Source: Merdimonas sp963929015 (GTDB lineage Bacteria; Bacillota; Clostridia; Lachnospirales; Lachnospiraceae). Taken from it: a stretch of 64,000 bases of DNA. A program made the position numbers and the translations under genes. The first letter of the stretch is position 1, and every line of letters starts with the position of its first letter. The notes beneath the pieces are model-generated. The model saw only the letters and a program-made list of their open reading frames with translations, made no database searches and was not told the origin of the DNA. Positions 16,491 to 25,636 of the stretch are shown here, piece by piece. Location of the stretch: contig NZ_CAWVHE010000018.1 in NCBI RefSeq assembly GCF_963929015.1, positions 180,726 to 244,725 of the forward strand. Direction: 5' to 3'.

Positions 16491-17279
16491 ATGAGTTATT
16501 TAAACAATCAGGTAGGCTATCGTGATGAACTTTTGATGACACGTTCTGTTGTGAAGAAAGAGAACTATGTTCTCCTTGAGCCAGACGGACTGGTAAAGAA
16601 CGCGGTACCGGGATATGAGAACTGCGACGTAACGATCCTTGGATCTCCTTCCATGGGAGCAACTTTCGCAGATTATCTGGTAACTGCAAAAGCAGGCGGC
16701 AAGAACACCGGCATCGGCGGAGAAGGGATCGAGTCCTTCCTGTATGTGATTTCCGGTGAAGTTACCGTTAAAAATGATGATCAGGAAGCAACGCTTACAG
16801 AGGGCGGATACATCTTCTCGCCTGAGAGCAATGCGATCACATTTGAGAACAAGAGCGGAGCAGACGCAAAACTGTATGTTTACAAGAGAAGATACGACCG
16901 TATCGAGGGCTATAGTGCACACACAGTAGTGAACAATGTCAACGATATGGAGTGGGTAGAGTACGAAGGAATGAACAACTGCCATATCAAAGACCTTCTG
17001 CCGGCAGCAGGCGATTTCGGATTTGACATGAACATGCACATCCTGAAGTTCAAACTGGGCGCTTCCCACGGATATATTGAGACACACATCCAGGAGCACG
17101 GCATGTACTTCCTGTCCGGTAAAGGTATGTACAGACTGGATGACGAGTGGGTTCCGGTGAAGAAAGGCGACTATGTATTCCTGGATGCATATGTTCCGCA
17201 GGCCTGCTACGCAATAGGACGTGAAGAAGATTTTGCTTATATTTATTCCAAAGACTGCAACAGAGACGTTCAGTTATAA
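16491..17279 (+). CDS. allE: (S)-ureidoglycine aminohydrolase
   Basis: This 262-aa bicupin removes ammonia from (S)-ureidoglycine to give (S)-ureidoglycolate. The second cupin carries the Mn-binding region SHGYIETHIQEHGMYFLSG, and the tail YIYSKDCNRDVQL is almost the same as I recall for E. coli AllE. Length is typical. AAGGAG precedes the ATG. It opens a long operon (allE, allD, allFG, carbamate kinase, LctP permease, small membrane protein, allC) under a promoter with the shared palindrome. Confidence 0.95.
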   Translation: MSYLNNQVGYRDELLMTRSVVKKENYVLLEPDGLVKNAVPGYENCDVTILGSPSMGATFADYLVTAKAGGKNTGIGGEGIESFLYVISGEVTVKNDDQEATLTEGGYIFSPESNAITFENKSGADAKLYVYKRRYDRIEGYSAHTVVNNVNDMEWVEYEGMNNCHIKDLLPAAGDFGFDMNMHILKFKLGASHGYIETHIQEHGMYFLSGKGMYRLDDEWVPVKKGDYVFLDAYVPQACYAIGREEDFAYIYSKDCNRDVQL

Positions 17280-17305
17280 AAAAGAGTAAAGGGTGGAAAT
17301 TTGAA

Positions 17306-18358
17306 ATGAAGCTTTCACATGACGAGTTAAAGAATTTGATGAAAAATAAGCTGATGAAAGCTGGTCTGAATGAGGATCACGCAGACATCGCGGCAGAAGT
17401 TATGACCTGGTCTGACGAGAGAGGATACCACTCTCACGGCGCGGTCCGCGTAGAATACTATGCAGAGCGTATCGCAAAAGGCGGTATCACTGCAGATCCG
17501 AAATTTGAATGGGAAGAGACCGGCCCCTGCTCCGGCGTGTTCGAAGGAGACAACGGGTGCGGATATGCGGTTGCAAAATACGGCATGGACAAAGCCATCG
17601 AGATGGCAAAGAAGAACGGGATCGCTGTTGTGGGTATGAAAAATATGTCCCACAGCGGATCCATCGGATATTATACAGAGATGGCAGCAGAGCAGGGACT
17701 TCTTGCAATCTCCTTCTGCCAGTCTGACCCGATGGCAGTTCCGGTAGGCGGAACAGAACCCTACTACGGAACCAACCCCATTTCCTTTGCGGCGCCGACA
17801 GCAGACGACAGAACCGTTGTCTTTGACATGGCTACCACGGTACAGGCATGGGGCAAGATCCTGGACAAGCGTTCCAGACATGAGAGCATCCCGGACAGCT
17901 GGGCAGTAGATGAGAAGGGCAATCCGGTCACAGACCCCAACCATGTAAATGCGCTGCTTCCGATCGCGGGAGCAAAGGGATACGGCCTGATGATGATGGT
18001 AGACGTATTCTCCGGTATCCTTCTTGGCGTACCGTTTGGAAAACACGTAAGCTCCATGTATCATGACCTTTCCAAGGGAAGAGAACTGGGACAGATGCAC
18101 ATCGTGATCGATCCGGCCCGTTTCGTGGGAGCAGAGGAATTCAAGAAAGCTATGTCTGCATCCATCGACGAACTGGGCGAGATGCCGACTGCTGAAGGAT
18201 ACGACAAAGTTTACTATCCGGGCGAGCGTGCAATGCTGAGAAAAGAAAAAGCATATGCGACCGGCGGCGTGGAGATCGTAGATGAGATCTATGAGTATCT
18301 GAAGAGCGATGATATTCATTTTGACCGCTACGACCATAAGAATCGTTTCGCTGAATAG
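17306..18358 (+). CDS. allD: Ureidoglycolate dehydrogenase (NAD-dependent)
   Basis: This 350-aa member of the malate/L-lactate/ureidoglycolate dehydrogenase (Ldh2) family oxidises ureidoglycolate to oxalurate. Family marks include DERGYHSHG with the conserved His near residue 40, the SHSGSIGYY loop, and GTNPISFAAP. It follows allE by 26 bp with GGGTGG upstream. Its presence, with no ureidoglycolate lyase nearby, commits carbon to oxalurate and hence to the oxamate/carbamoyl phosphate branch. Confidence 0.93.
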   Translation: MKLSHDELKNLMKNKLMKAGLNEDHADIAAEVMTWSDERGYHSHGAVRVEYYAERIAKGGITADPKFEWEETGPCSGVFEGDNGCGYAVAKYGMDKAIEMAKKNGIAVVGMKNMSHSGSIGYYTEMAAEQGLLAISFCQSDPMAVPVGGTEPYYGTNPISFAAPTADDRTVVFDMATTVQAWGKILDKRSRHESIPDSWAVDEKGNPVTDPNHVNALLPIAGAKGYGLMMMVDVFSGILLGVPFGKHVSSMYHDLSKGRELGQMHIVIDPARFVGAEEFKKAMSASIDELGEMPTAEGYDKVYYPGERAMLRKEKAYATGGVEIVDEIYEYLKSDDIHFDRYDHKNRFAE

Positions 18359-18385
18359 ATCAGGAAGATTCAGGAAGGAGAACCT

Positions 18386-21300
18386 ATGTTAAAAACAGTT
18401 GTGAAAAAGGGCAGCTATCATGATTCTGTTGTTCTGATGCTTCTGACCAACCAGATTTCTACGATCGAGGGCGTTAAGAAAGTATCCATCATGATGGCGA
18501 CACCGGCAAATAAAGATATTTACAGACAGAGCGGACTGGCTACCGAAGAACTGGAGGCCGCATCTGCAAACGACCTGGTTATCGTTGCGGATATCGACGA
18601 TGACAGCCTTCTTGACACTATCGAAGCGGAGATGGAAGAGTTCTTTAAGAAGCAGTCTACCGAAAGCGCTGATAAGAAAGGCGCAGAGAGCGTAAAATCC
18701 TGGGAGAAGGCTCTTGCAAAACAGCCGGATGCGAATCTGGCAGTGATCTCTATCCCTGGCGCATATGCGGCTCTGGAAGCAGACCGCGCGCTGGACGAGG
18801 GATTAAATGTATTTATGTTCAGCGATAACGTAACGCTGGAGGACGAAGTAAAACTGAAAAACAAAGCACACGAAAAAGGACTGGCTGTGATGGGACCGGA
18901 CTGCGGTACCGGCATTATCCAGAGTGTGCCGATCGCATTTACCAATAATGTGGCTCCGGGCTCGATCGGAATCATCGGGGCTTCCGGTACGGGTATCCAG
19001 GAACTGACAACGATCATCGACAGACTGGGCGAAGGCGTGACCAACGCCATTGGAATCGGCGGACGTGACCTGAACGCGGCTGTTGGCGGAATTACCATGA
19101 TGGACATGATCGACGCAATGGAAGACGACGACGCAGTGAAGGTACTGGTGATCGTTTCCAAGCCGCCGGCAAAAGAAGTACGGGATAAGATCGCGGCCCG
19201 CTTAAGCAATTTCAGCAAACCGATCGTAACCCTGTTCGTTGGAGAGAAGCCGGAATATCACGAGGAGAACTTCTATCATGCTTATACACTGGACGAGGCT
19301 GCCCGCCTGGCAGTGGGCCTGGTAAGAGGCGAAGAGATCCCGGAGGCTTCCGTAGAAGTAGACGAGTCTTCCTTCTACAAGGCAGAAGACAAGAAGACCA
19401 TCAAGGCATATTATTCAGGCGGTACACTGGCAAATGAGGCGGCTATGCTGATCAAAGACGCCATGGACGTAAAAGTTCCGCCGGAAGATATTGAAGGCTA
19501 TATGCTGCAGCTGGACGGCAACGTGGTTGTGGACCTGGGCGACGACGCTTATACACAGGGCAAACCGCACCCGATGATCGACCCTGCAAAACGAATTGAG
19601 TGTATGCAGGAAGCAGTAGACGACGAGTCTACAGGAGCCGTTCTCTTTGACATTATGTTAGGATACGGTTCACACGCAGATATGGCAGGCGCGCTGCTCC
19701 CGACCATCAAGGAACTGATGGCAAAGGCAGAGGGACAGGGAAGAAAGGTATTCTTTGTCGCTACCGTCTGTGGAACCAGAAGAGACTTCCAGGGATACGA
19801 TGACGCTGTCAATAAATTAAAAGAAGCAGGCGTGATCGTATGTGAAAATAATAAACTGGCATGCCGCACCGCGATCCGTGCCATCGGCAGAGACTTTAAT
19901 GAGCCTGCAAAGGAGATCCGCCCGAAACAGGTGGTAGATTTCCCGAAGGCTGCTCCGTCCGAGAAGCTTCGTCAGCTCTTAAGCGAGAAGCCGAAGATCA
20001 TCAACATCGGTCTGAAGAGCTTTGCAGAAGTGGTAGAGCAGTTTGGCTGCGAGGTGGTTCAGTATGACTGGATGCCGCCGGCAGGTGGAGATGTGAAGCT
20101 GATCAAGGTTCTGAATTTCCTGAGAAACTACGAGGGAATCGACGAGAAGAACCAGGAAGTGATCGCAAAGGTGGTTGCAAGCCAGCCGATCTTAAGAGAC
20201 AATGTCCGTGCAAAAGAAGTCATTCCGGAACTCAATGAAGGAAAAGTCATCCTTCACGCAGGTCCTCCGGTAGAGTACAAGAACATGCCGGATCCCATGC
20301 AGGGCTCCTGTGTAGGCGCAGTCCTTTTCGAGGAATGGGCAGACAATGAAGCAGACGCAAGAAGGATGCTGGAGAACGGCGAGATCAAATTCATCCCCTG
20401 CCACCATGTCAATGCGGTAGGACCGATGGGCGGTATCACTTCTCCGAATATGGCAGTCTTTGTTGTAGAAAATGTAACCGGCGGAAACCGCGCTTACTGT
20501 ACCATGAACGAAGGGATCGGAAAAGTGCTCCGTTTCGGTGCATATTCTGAAGAAGTTATCGATCGTCTGCGCTGGATGAGAGACGTCCTTGGACCGACAC
20601 TTGGCAAAGCCCTTCGTTCCATGGAGAACGGACTTGCCATCAACCCGCTGATCGCCAAGGCTGTTGCCATGGGCGATGAGTTCCATCAGAGAAATATCGC
20701 AGCTTCTCTTGCATTCTTAAAAGAGATGGCTCCGATCATCACCAAGATGGATATGGACGAAAAAGACCGTTACGACGTGATCAAGTTCCTGGCTGATACC
20801 GATCAGTTCTTCTTAAATATCATGATGGCTACCGGCAAGGCAGTAATGGACGACGCACGTACCGGAACCGATGGTACCGTTGTAACCGCTATGTGCAGAA
20901 ATGGTTATGAGTTCGGTATCCGTATCGCAGGTATGGGCGACGAGTGGTTCACAGGTCCTGTTAATACTCCGCAGGGACTTTATTTTACCGGATATGACGG
21001 CGAGGACGCCTGCCCGGATATGGGCGACAGCGCCATCACCGAGACCTTTGGCGTCGGCGGTATGGCTATGATCGCGGCTCCGGCTGTTACCAGATTCGTA
21101 GGAGCAGGCGGATATGAAGATGCACTTCGTACCAGCAACGAGATGATGGAGATCGTCATCGACAGAAACCCGAACTTTACGGTTCCGACCTGGAACTTCC
21201 AGGGAATCTGCCTTGGCATCGACGCAAGAAAAGTGGTAGAGAAAGGCATCACGCCTGTGATCAACACCGGTATCGCGCACAAGATCGCCGGATACGGACA

Positions 21301-21391
21301 GATCGGCGCAGGTACGGTTCATCCTCCGATCGAGTGCTTCGAGAAAGCGATCACAGCATACGCAAAGAAGCTTGGCTACGATCCCGAATAG
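18386..21391 (+). CDS. allFG: Fused AllF-AllG (FdrA-YlbE) oxamate carbamoyltransferase subunits
   Basis: This 1001-aa protein joins two proteins that are separate in E. coli. Residues 1 to about 520 match FdrA/AllF, a relative of acyl-CoA synthetases: GASGTGIQELTTIIDRLG, GIGGRDLNAAVGG and FDIMLGYGSHADMAG. From about 535 to the end it matches YlbE/AllG (DUF1116): VILHAGPPVEYKNMPDPMQG, PCHHVNAVGPMGGITSPNMA and FHQRNIAASLAF. With AllH this complex splits oxalurate with phosphate into oxamate and carbamoyl phosphate. The frame is continuous through the joint. It lies 27 bp after allD with AGGAAGGAG upstream and just before carbamate kinase, which uses the product. Confidence 0.9.
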   Translation: MLKTVVKKGSYHDSVVLMLLTNQISTIEGVKKVSIMMATPANKDIYRQSGLATEELEAASANDLVIVADIDDDSLLDTIEAEMEEFFKKQSTESADKKGAESVKSWEKALAKQPDANLAVISIPGAYAALEADRALDEGLNVFMFSDNVTLEDEVKLKNKAHEKGLAVMGPDCGTGIIQSVPIAFTNNVAPGSIGIIGASGTGIQELTTIIDRLGEGVTNAIGIGGRDLNAAVGGITMMDMIDAMEDDDAVKVLVIVSKPPAKEVRDKIAARLSNFSKPIVTLFVGEKPEYHEENFYHAYTLDEAARLAVGLVRGEEIPEASVEVDESSFYKAEDKKTIKAYYSGGTLANEAAMLIKDAMDVKVPPEDIEGYMLQLDGNVVVDLGDDAYTQGKPHPMIDPAKRIECMQEAVDDESTGAVLFDIMLGYGSHADMAGALLPTIKELMAKAEGQGRKVFFVATVCGTRRDFQGYDDAVNKLKEAGVIVCENNKLACRTAIRAIGRDFNEPAKEIRPKQVVDFPKAAPSEKLRQLLSEKPKIINIGLKSFAEVVEQFGCEVVQYDWMPPAGGDVKLIKVLNFLRNYEGIDEKNQEVIAKVVASQPILRDNVRAKEVIPELNEGKVILHAGPPVEYKNMPDPMQGSCVGAVLFEEWADNEADARRMLENGEIKFIPCHHVNAVGPMGGITSPNMAVFVVENVTGGNRAYCTMNEGIGKVLRFGAYSEEVIDRLRWMRDVLGPTLGKALRSMENGLAINPLIAKAVAMGDEFHQRNIAASLAFLKEMAPIITKMDMDEKDRYDVIKFLADTDQFFLNIMMATGKAVMDDARTGTDGTVVTAMCRNGYEFGIRIAGMGDEWFTGPVNTPQGLYFTGYDGEDACPDMGDSAITETFGVGGMAMIAAPAVTRFVGAGGYEDALRTSNEMMEIVIDRNPNFTVPTWNFQGICLGIDARKVVEKGITPVINTGIAHKIAGYGQIGAGTVHPPIECFEKAITAYAKKLGYDPE

Positions 21392-21412
21392 AGAGTGACG
21401 GAGGACAAGGTT

Positions 21413-22351
21413 ATGGAAAAAAAGAAAGTTGTCATTGCATTAGGCGGAAATGCTCTGGGAAATAATATCCAGGAGCAGAAAGAGGCGGTAGCAAAGACAG
21501 CGCAGGTGATCGTCGACCTGGCAGCCCAGGGGCTGGAGCTTGTGGTAACCCACGGCAACGGCCCCCAGGTGGGCATGATCCAGAAGGCGATGGACGAGCT
21601 GGCTACCAATTATACCGATAATTATATGGAGACTCCGCTTCCTACCTGTGTGGCCATGAGCCAGGGATATATCGGTATCGATCTGCAGAATGCGATCAAA
21701 TATGAATTACACCGCAGAGGGATGGACGTAAAAGTTTCTACGATCCTGTCCCAGGTAGAGGTGGACAAAAACGACGAAGCTTTCCGGAATCCGACCAAAC
21801 CCATCGGACGGTTCCTGACCGAGGAAGAGGCAAAGAGAAACCAGGAGAACGGTATTCCCTGCATGGAAGACGCAGGCAGAGGATACCGCGTGGTGGTTGC
21901 CTCCCCGATGCCAAAGAAGATCCGGGAGCTTCTGACCATTAAGACGCTGGTGGACGCGGGACATATCGTGATCACCTGCGGAGGCGGGGGCATCCCCGTT
22001 GTAGATGAGGACGGAAAATTATCCGGCGTCAATGCAGTCATTGATAAGGATAATGCCAGCAGCCTGCTGGCCGCTGAACTTGGCGCGGATTACCTCATCA
22101 TACTGACAGCCGTGGAGAAGGTGGCGATCAACTTCGGGAAAGAGAACCAGGAATGGTTAAGTGATCTTACCGTTGACCAGGCGAAAGAATACATCGCACA
22201 GGAACAGTTTGCCAAAGGCTCCATGCTTCCGAAGATCGAAGCAGCGATCCGCTTCGCAGAGTCTGGAGAGGGAAGACGTACGCTGATCACCCTTCTCGAC
22301 AAAGCTGCGGCCGGAATCGCCGGTGAGACCGGAACGGTAATACACAAGTAG
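21413..22351 (+). CDS. arcC: Carbamate kinase
   Basis: This 312-aa amino-acid-kinase-fold enzyme transfers phosphate from carbamoyl phosphate to ADP, giving ATP, ammonia and CO2. Motifs include VIALGGNALG at the N-terminus, VTHGNGPQVG, CGGGGIPV and GSMLPKIEAA. The ATG at 21413 has GGAGG 8 bp upstream; a GTG at 21395 is a weaker alternative. Placed straight after allFG, it is the energy-conserving step of the pathway (AllK role in E. coli). Confidence 0.95.
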   Translation: MEKKKVVIALGGNALGNNIQEQKEAVAKTAQVIVDLAAQGLELVVTHGNGPQVGMIQKAMDELATNYTDNYMETPLPTCVAMSQGYIGIDLQNAIKYELHRRGMDVKVSTILSQVEVDKNDEAFRNPTKPIGRFLTEEEAKRNQENGIPCMEDAGRGYRVVVASPMPKKIRELLTIKTLVDAGHIVITCGGGGIPVVDEDGKLSGVNAVIDKDNASSLLAAELGADYLIILTAVEKVAINFGKENQEWLSDLTVDQAKEYIAQEQFAKGSMLPKIEAAIRFAESGEGRRTLITLLDKAAAGIAGETGTVIHK

Positions 22352-22366
22352 TTTAGGAGAGAGAAA

Positions 22367-23977
22367 ATGAACGTACCAACAAATCTGTTTATGTGGATAA
22401 TGGCCTGTCTGCCGATTATCGTACTATTACTCCTTTTGATCAAGTTCCAATGGGGCGCCACTGAGGCCGCCCCTATTGGGCTTTTGATCACGATCATTAC
22501 AGCGGTGGCTTTTTATAAGGCGGACTTTACCCTGCTGGCGTCCGAGACAGCAAAGGGGATCTGGAGCGCGCTTCCGATCCTTTTGATCGTCTGGACGGCC
22601 ATCCTTTTGTACCAGGTGGCGGATGAAGCCAAAGCCTTTCTGGTGATCCGGAACGGCATGCGAAAGCTTCTTCCCAATGAGCTTTTGCTGGTGCTGGCAC
22701 TTGGCTGGATCCTGGAAAGTTTCCTGCAGGGCATTACTGGATTTGGAGTACCGGTTGCTGTAGGCGCCCCGCTTCTGATCGGGATCGGTATGCACCCTAT
22801 GTGGGCGGTGATCCTGCCCCTTCTGGGACAGTCCTGGGGTAATACATTTGGAACACTGGCGGCGGCATGGGATTCTCTTGCTTCCACCTCCGGCCTAACA
22901 ACAGGAAGTCCGGAATATTTTGCTGCGGCTCTGTGGGCCAGCGCCTTCCTGTTTGTATGGGATGTGATCACAGGCCTCATCATGTGCTGGTTCTACGGAA
23001 AAGGCGCGGGCGTGAAGAAAGGTCTTCCAGCAGTTCTGATCCTTGCAGTGATTCAGGGCGGCGGAGAACTTCTGTTAAGCCAGGTAAATACTACACTTTC
23101 CTGCTTTATCCCGTCCTGCGTATCTCTGGTGGCATTATTCCTGATCGGAAGAATGAAAATGTACCGCGAGGAGTGGAAACTGGAAGACAGCCCGATCATG
23201 AACCGGGCCGGAACCACTGCCAAAGAAGAAGAGGGTCCCTCCGATATGTCCCTTCTTCAGGCATTTGTTCCCTACTTTATCCTGACAGCCCTGACCATTA
23301 TTGTCCTGGTGGTAAAACCCATCAATGAGTTCCTGGGACAGTTCTCCATCGGATTTTCCTTTGCGGAGACCTCCACAGGTTACGGATTTGTCAATCAGGC
23401 GGTGGAGAGCTTTTCTCCGCTGGTTCCGTTTACCCATGCAAGCATGTTTTTGTTCCTGTCCTCCATCATCGGACTCATCTATTACGGCAGCCACGGATGG
23501 ATCAAAAAGGGCGGCACAGGGCGTGTGTTTGCAAAATCCGTGGCAATGACCATGCCGTCAGGCATCGCAGTCATCGGACTGGTGATCATGTCCAGGATCA
23601 TGGGCGGCACCGGACAGACGGACGTCCTGGCGGACGGGATCTCCCGTGTGCTGGGCAAGGCTTATGCGATCTTGTCACCGGTAGTGGGACTGATCGGAAC
23701 CTTTATGACAGCCAGCAACATGTCCTCTAACATCCTCTTTGGCGCATTCCAGTCTACGACTGCGGGACTTCTGGGACTGAACGAGGCGGCAGTTCTGGGA
23801 GCGCAGACCGCAGGCGGCGCCATCGGCGCGGCCATCAGCCCCAGCAAGATCATTCTGGGTACAACGACAGCGGGGATCCTGGGAAGAGAAGGCGAAGTAC
23901 TGAAAAAGCTGATGCCCATTTCCATCGGGACGACGATCGTGATCGGTCTGGTGGTATTTGCCACAGCGGTATTATAA
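22367..23977 (+). CDS. LctP-family permease; candidate oxamate or ureide-acid transporter
   Basis: This 536-aa protein with about 13-14 membrane helices matches the L-lactate permease family; GILESFLQGITGFGVPVAVGAP-like residues near 105-127 are its hallmark. It starts 15 bp after carbamate kinase. LctP proteins carry 2-hydroxy- and 2-oxo-monocarboxylates. Oxamate, the end product expected here, is a structural analogue of pyruvate and lactate. I therefore infer oxamate export, possibly in exchange for another acid. True lactate or glycolate transport remains possible. Confidence 0.85.
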   Translation: MNVPTNLFMWIMACLPIIVLLLLLIKFQWGATEAAPIGLLITIITAVAFYKADFTLLASETAKGIWSALPILLIVWTAILLYQVADEAKAFLVIRNGMRKLLPNELLLVLALGWILESFLQGITGFGVPVAVGAPLLIGIGMHPMWAVILPLLGQSWGNTFGTLAAAWDSLASTSGLTTGSPEYFAAALWASAFLFVWDVITGLIMCWFYGKGAGVKKGLPAVLILAVIQGGGELLLSQVNTTLSCFIPSCVSLVALFLIGRMKMYREEWKLEDSPIMNRAGTTAKEEEGPSDMSLLQAFVPYFILTALTIIVLVVKPINEFLGQFSIGFSFAETSTGYGFVNQAVESFSPLVPFTHASMFLFLSSIIGLIYYGSHGWIKKGGTGRVFAKSVAMTMPSGIAVIGLVIMSRIMGGTGQTDVLADGISRVLGKAYAILSPVVGLIGTFMTASNMSSNILFGAFQSTTAGLLGLNEAAVLGAQTAGGAIGAAISPSKIILGTTTAGILGREGEVLKKLMPISIGTTIVIGLVVFATAVL

Positions 23978-24006
23978 GGATAGCAGGATAAAAGGAGGCA
24001 GATAAG

Positions 24007-24201
24007 GTGAAAAACAGTTTTTTTAAAACAAAAGAAGGCGGACTTACGATCGCATTTATCATCATCATGATATCCTTCTTCCTGATCCAGGGCGGACTTG
24101 CCGCAGGCATGAACGGACTGGCGTATCTGGGACTTGTTCTGGTGATCATTTCTATGTTATATTCACCGGTCAAGGTGTTTATCATAGACAGAAAAAAATA
24201 A
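24007..24201 (+). CDS. Small two-helix membrane protein next to the LctP permease
   Basis: This 64-aa protein starts MKNSFFKTKEGG and has two hydrophobic segments (about residues 14-33 and 37-57), ending in DRKK. AAAGGAGG lies upstream at suitable spacing, and it fits exactly between the permease and allC, so it is probably a real gene. I do not recognise the family. It could be a small subunit or stabiliser of the permease. Confidence 0.75.
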   Translation: MKNSFFKTKEGGLTIAFIIIMISFFLIQGGLAAGMNGLAYLGLVLVIISMLYSPVKVFIIDRKK

Positions 24202-24246
24202 GAACCGCAAAAGGAGCGGAACCTTTGCGGGAAAGGAAGGTAGCAT

Positions 24247-25488
24247 ATGGGAATTGAAGATGTAACCGGAAGAATTGCAAGAGATCTGGAGCATTTAAAA
24301 CAGTACACGGCAACTCCGGGCAATGGCTGTACGAGACTGCCGTTTACCAAAGAAGCAAGAGACGCTGTGAACTATCTGAAGGAACTGATGACAGAAGCAG
24401 GTCTGGAAGTTACGGAAGATGCGGCAGGCAATGTGATCGGAACCCTCAAAGGGGAGGATCCGGACGCTCCCTGCGTTATGATGGGATCTCATTATGATTC
24501 TGTTGTAAACGGCGGAGACTATGACGGCATCGCCGGTGTGATCTGCGCCATTGAAGTGGCAAGAATCTTAAAAGAAGAAGGATTTGTTCCGAAGAGAAAC
24601 TTTGTTGTGGTTGGCTTCTGCGACGAGGAAGGTATGCGTTTCGGAACCGGATACTTCGGATCCGGAGCAATGCTGGGACACAGAGACGTAGAGTACACTA
24701 AGAAATTTGCAGATACCGACGGCGTGACCATTTATGAGGCCATGAAGGGCTATGGCCTGGATCCGGAAAAGATCGGCGAGGCTGCATGGAAGGAAGGATC
24801 CATCGGGCACTTCCTGGAAGCGCACATTGAGCAGGGACCGGTGCTGGACGCAGAAGGCACAGAGCTTGGCCTGGTAGAAGGGATCGTCGGGATCCAGAGA
24901 TACATGGTAACCGTTCACGGAAGAGCGGACCATGCGGGAACCACACCCATGGATATGAGAATGGACGCCGTAGACGCAGCCACAAAGGTGATTTCCAAGA
25001 TCGCCGACTGGGCAAGAGAGAAAGCGGACGGAACCGTTTCTACAGTGGGGTATATCAACACTGTTCCGGGCGGAATGAACATTGTGGCAGAGAAGGTGGA
25101 ATTTACCGTTGACATTCGTTCCATGAACAACGACAACATCAACGATATCACCAACCGGATCCGCAAGGCTCTGGACAAAGAAGTGGCAGAGTACGGCGGA
25201 AGCTATGAGATGGACAACAAACTGACCATCACGCCGGTACACCTGTCTGCCGAGATGCTGGACTTTATGGAAGAAGACTGCAAGGAGAGAGGCTATACAT
25301 ACCGCAGAATGCCAAGCGGAGCCGGACATGACTCTCTGGAAATCGGTCAGAGCATTCCGACTGTTATGATCTTTACGCCAAGCAAAGACGGCAGAAGCCA
25401 CTGCCCGGTAGAGTTTACCAAATACAGTGAGTTTGCCAAGGCGTCTGTGATCATGAAGGATCTTGCGAAGCACTATCTGGAGAAATAA
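24247..25488 (+). CDS. allC: Allantoate amidohydrolase (M20 family)
   Basis: This 413-aa metal-dependent amidohydrolase is predicted to turn allantoate into ureidoglycine, ammonia and CO2, linking AllB to AllE. Metal ligands are visible in GSHYDSV, the DGIAG region, FCDEEGMRFGTGYFGS, EAHIEQG and PSGAGHDSL, and the lid domain has GRADHAGTTPM. It is last in the allE operon, ending before a terminator. A second, related enzyme is encoded at 27590, so the two may divide allantoate and another carbamoyl substrate between them. Confidence 0.88.
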   Translation: MGIEDVTGRIARDLEHLKQYTATPGNGCTRLPFTKEARDAVNYLKELMTEAGLEVTEDAAGNVIGTLKGEDPDAPCVMMGSHYDSVVNGGDYDGIAGVICAIEVARILKEEGFVPKRNFVVVGFCDEEGMRFGTGYFGSGAMLGHRDVEYTKKFADTDGVTIYEAMKGYGLDPEKIGEAAWKEGSIGHFLEAHIEQGPVLDAEGTELGLVEGIVGIQRYMVTVHGRADHAGTTPMDMRMDAVDAATKVISKIADWAREKADGTVSTVGYINTVPGGMNIVAEKVEFTVDIRSMNNDNINDITNRIRKALDKEVAEYGGSYEMDNKLTITPVHLSAEMLDFMEEDCKERGYTYRRMPSGAGHDSLEIGQSIPTVMIFTPSKDGRSHCPVEFTKYSEFAKASVIMKDLAKHYLEK

Positions 25489-25554
25489 GACGGACCGGAT
25501 CTGACGCCGGATTCCGGGAATCCGGGAATCGGCGTTACATGAGACACAGCTGGA

Positions 25555-25594
25555 GCGGTCGTACGGTTTTGTACTGTACGGCCGCACGTTTTTT
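25555..25594 (+). terminator. Terminator of the allE operon
   Basis: A 10-bp stem GCGGTCGTAC/GTACGGCCGC (one G-U pair) with an 11-base loop is followed by ACGTTTTTT. A second weaker hairpin with a bulge lies just upstream at about 25502-25536. Confidence 0.85.
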
Positions 25595-25636
25595 ATGTTA
25601 TAATGGATAAGTAATCGGTAAGGGAGTTTTAGAAAA

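Noticed and set aside
25489..25636. Classical B. subtilis-type PucR box near pucR
   Set aside because: No convincing match to the remembered TTGGTTAA-containing pattern was seen by eye; the TGGTCGACC palindromes are the better operator candidates.
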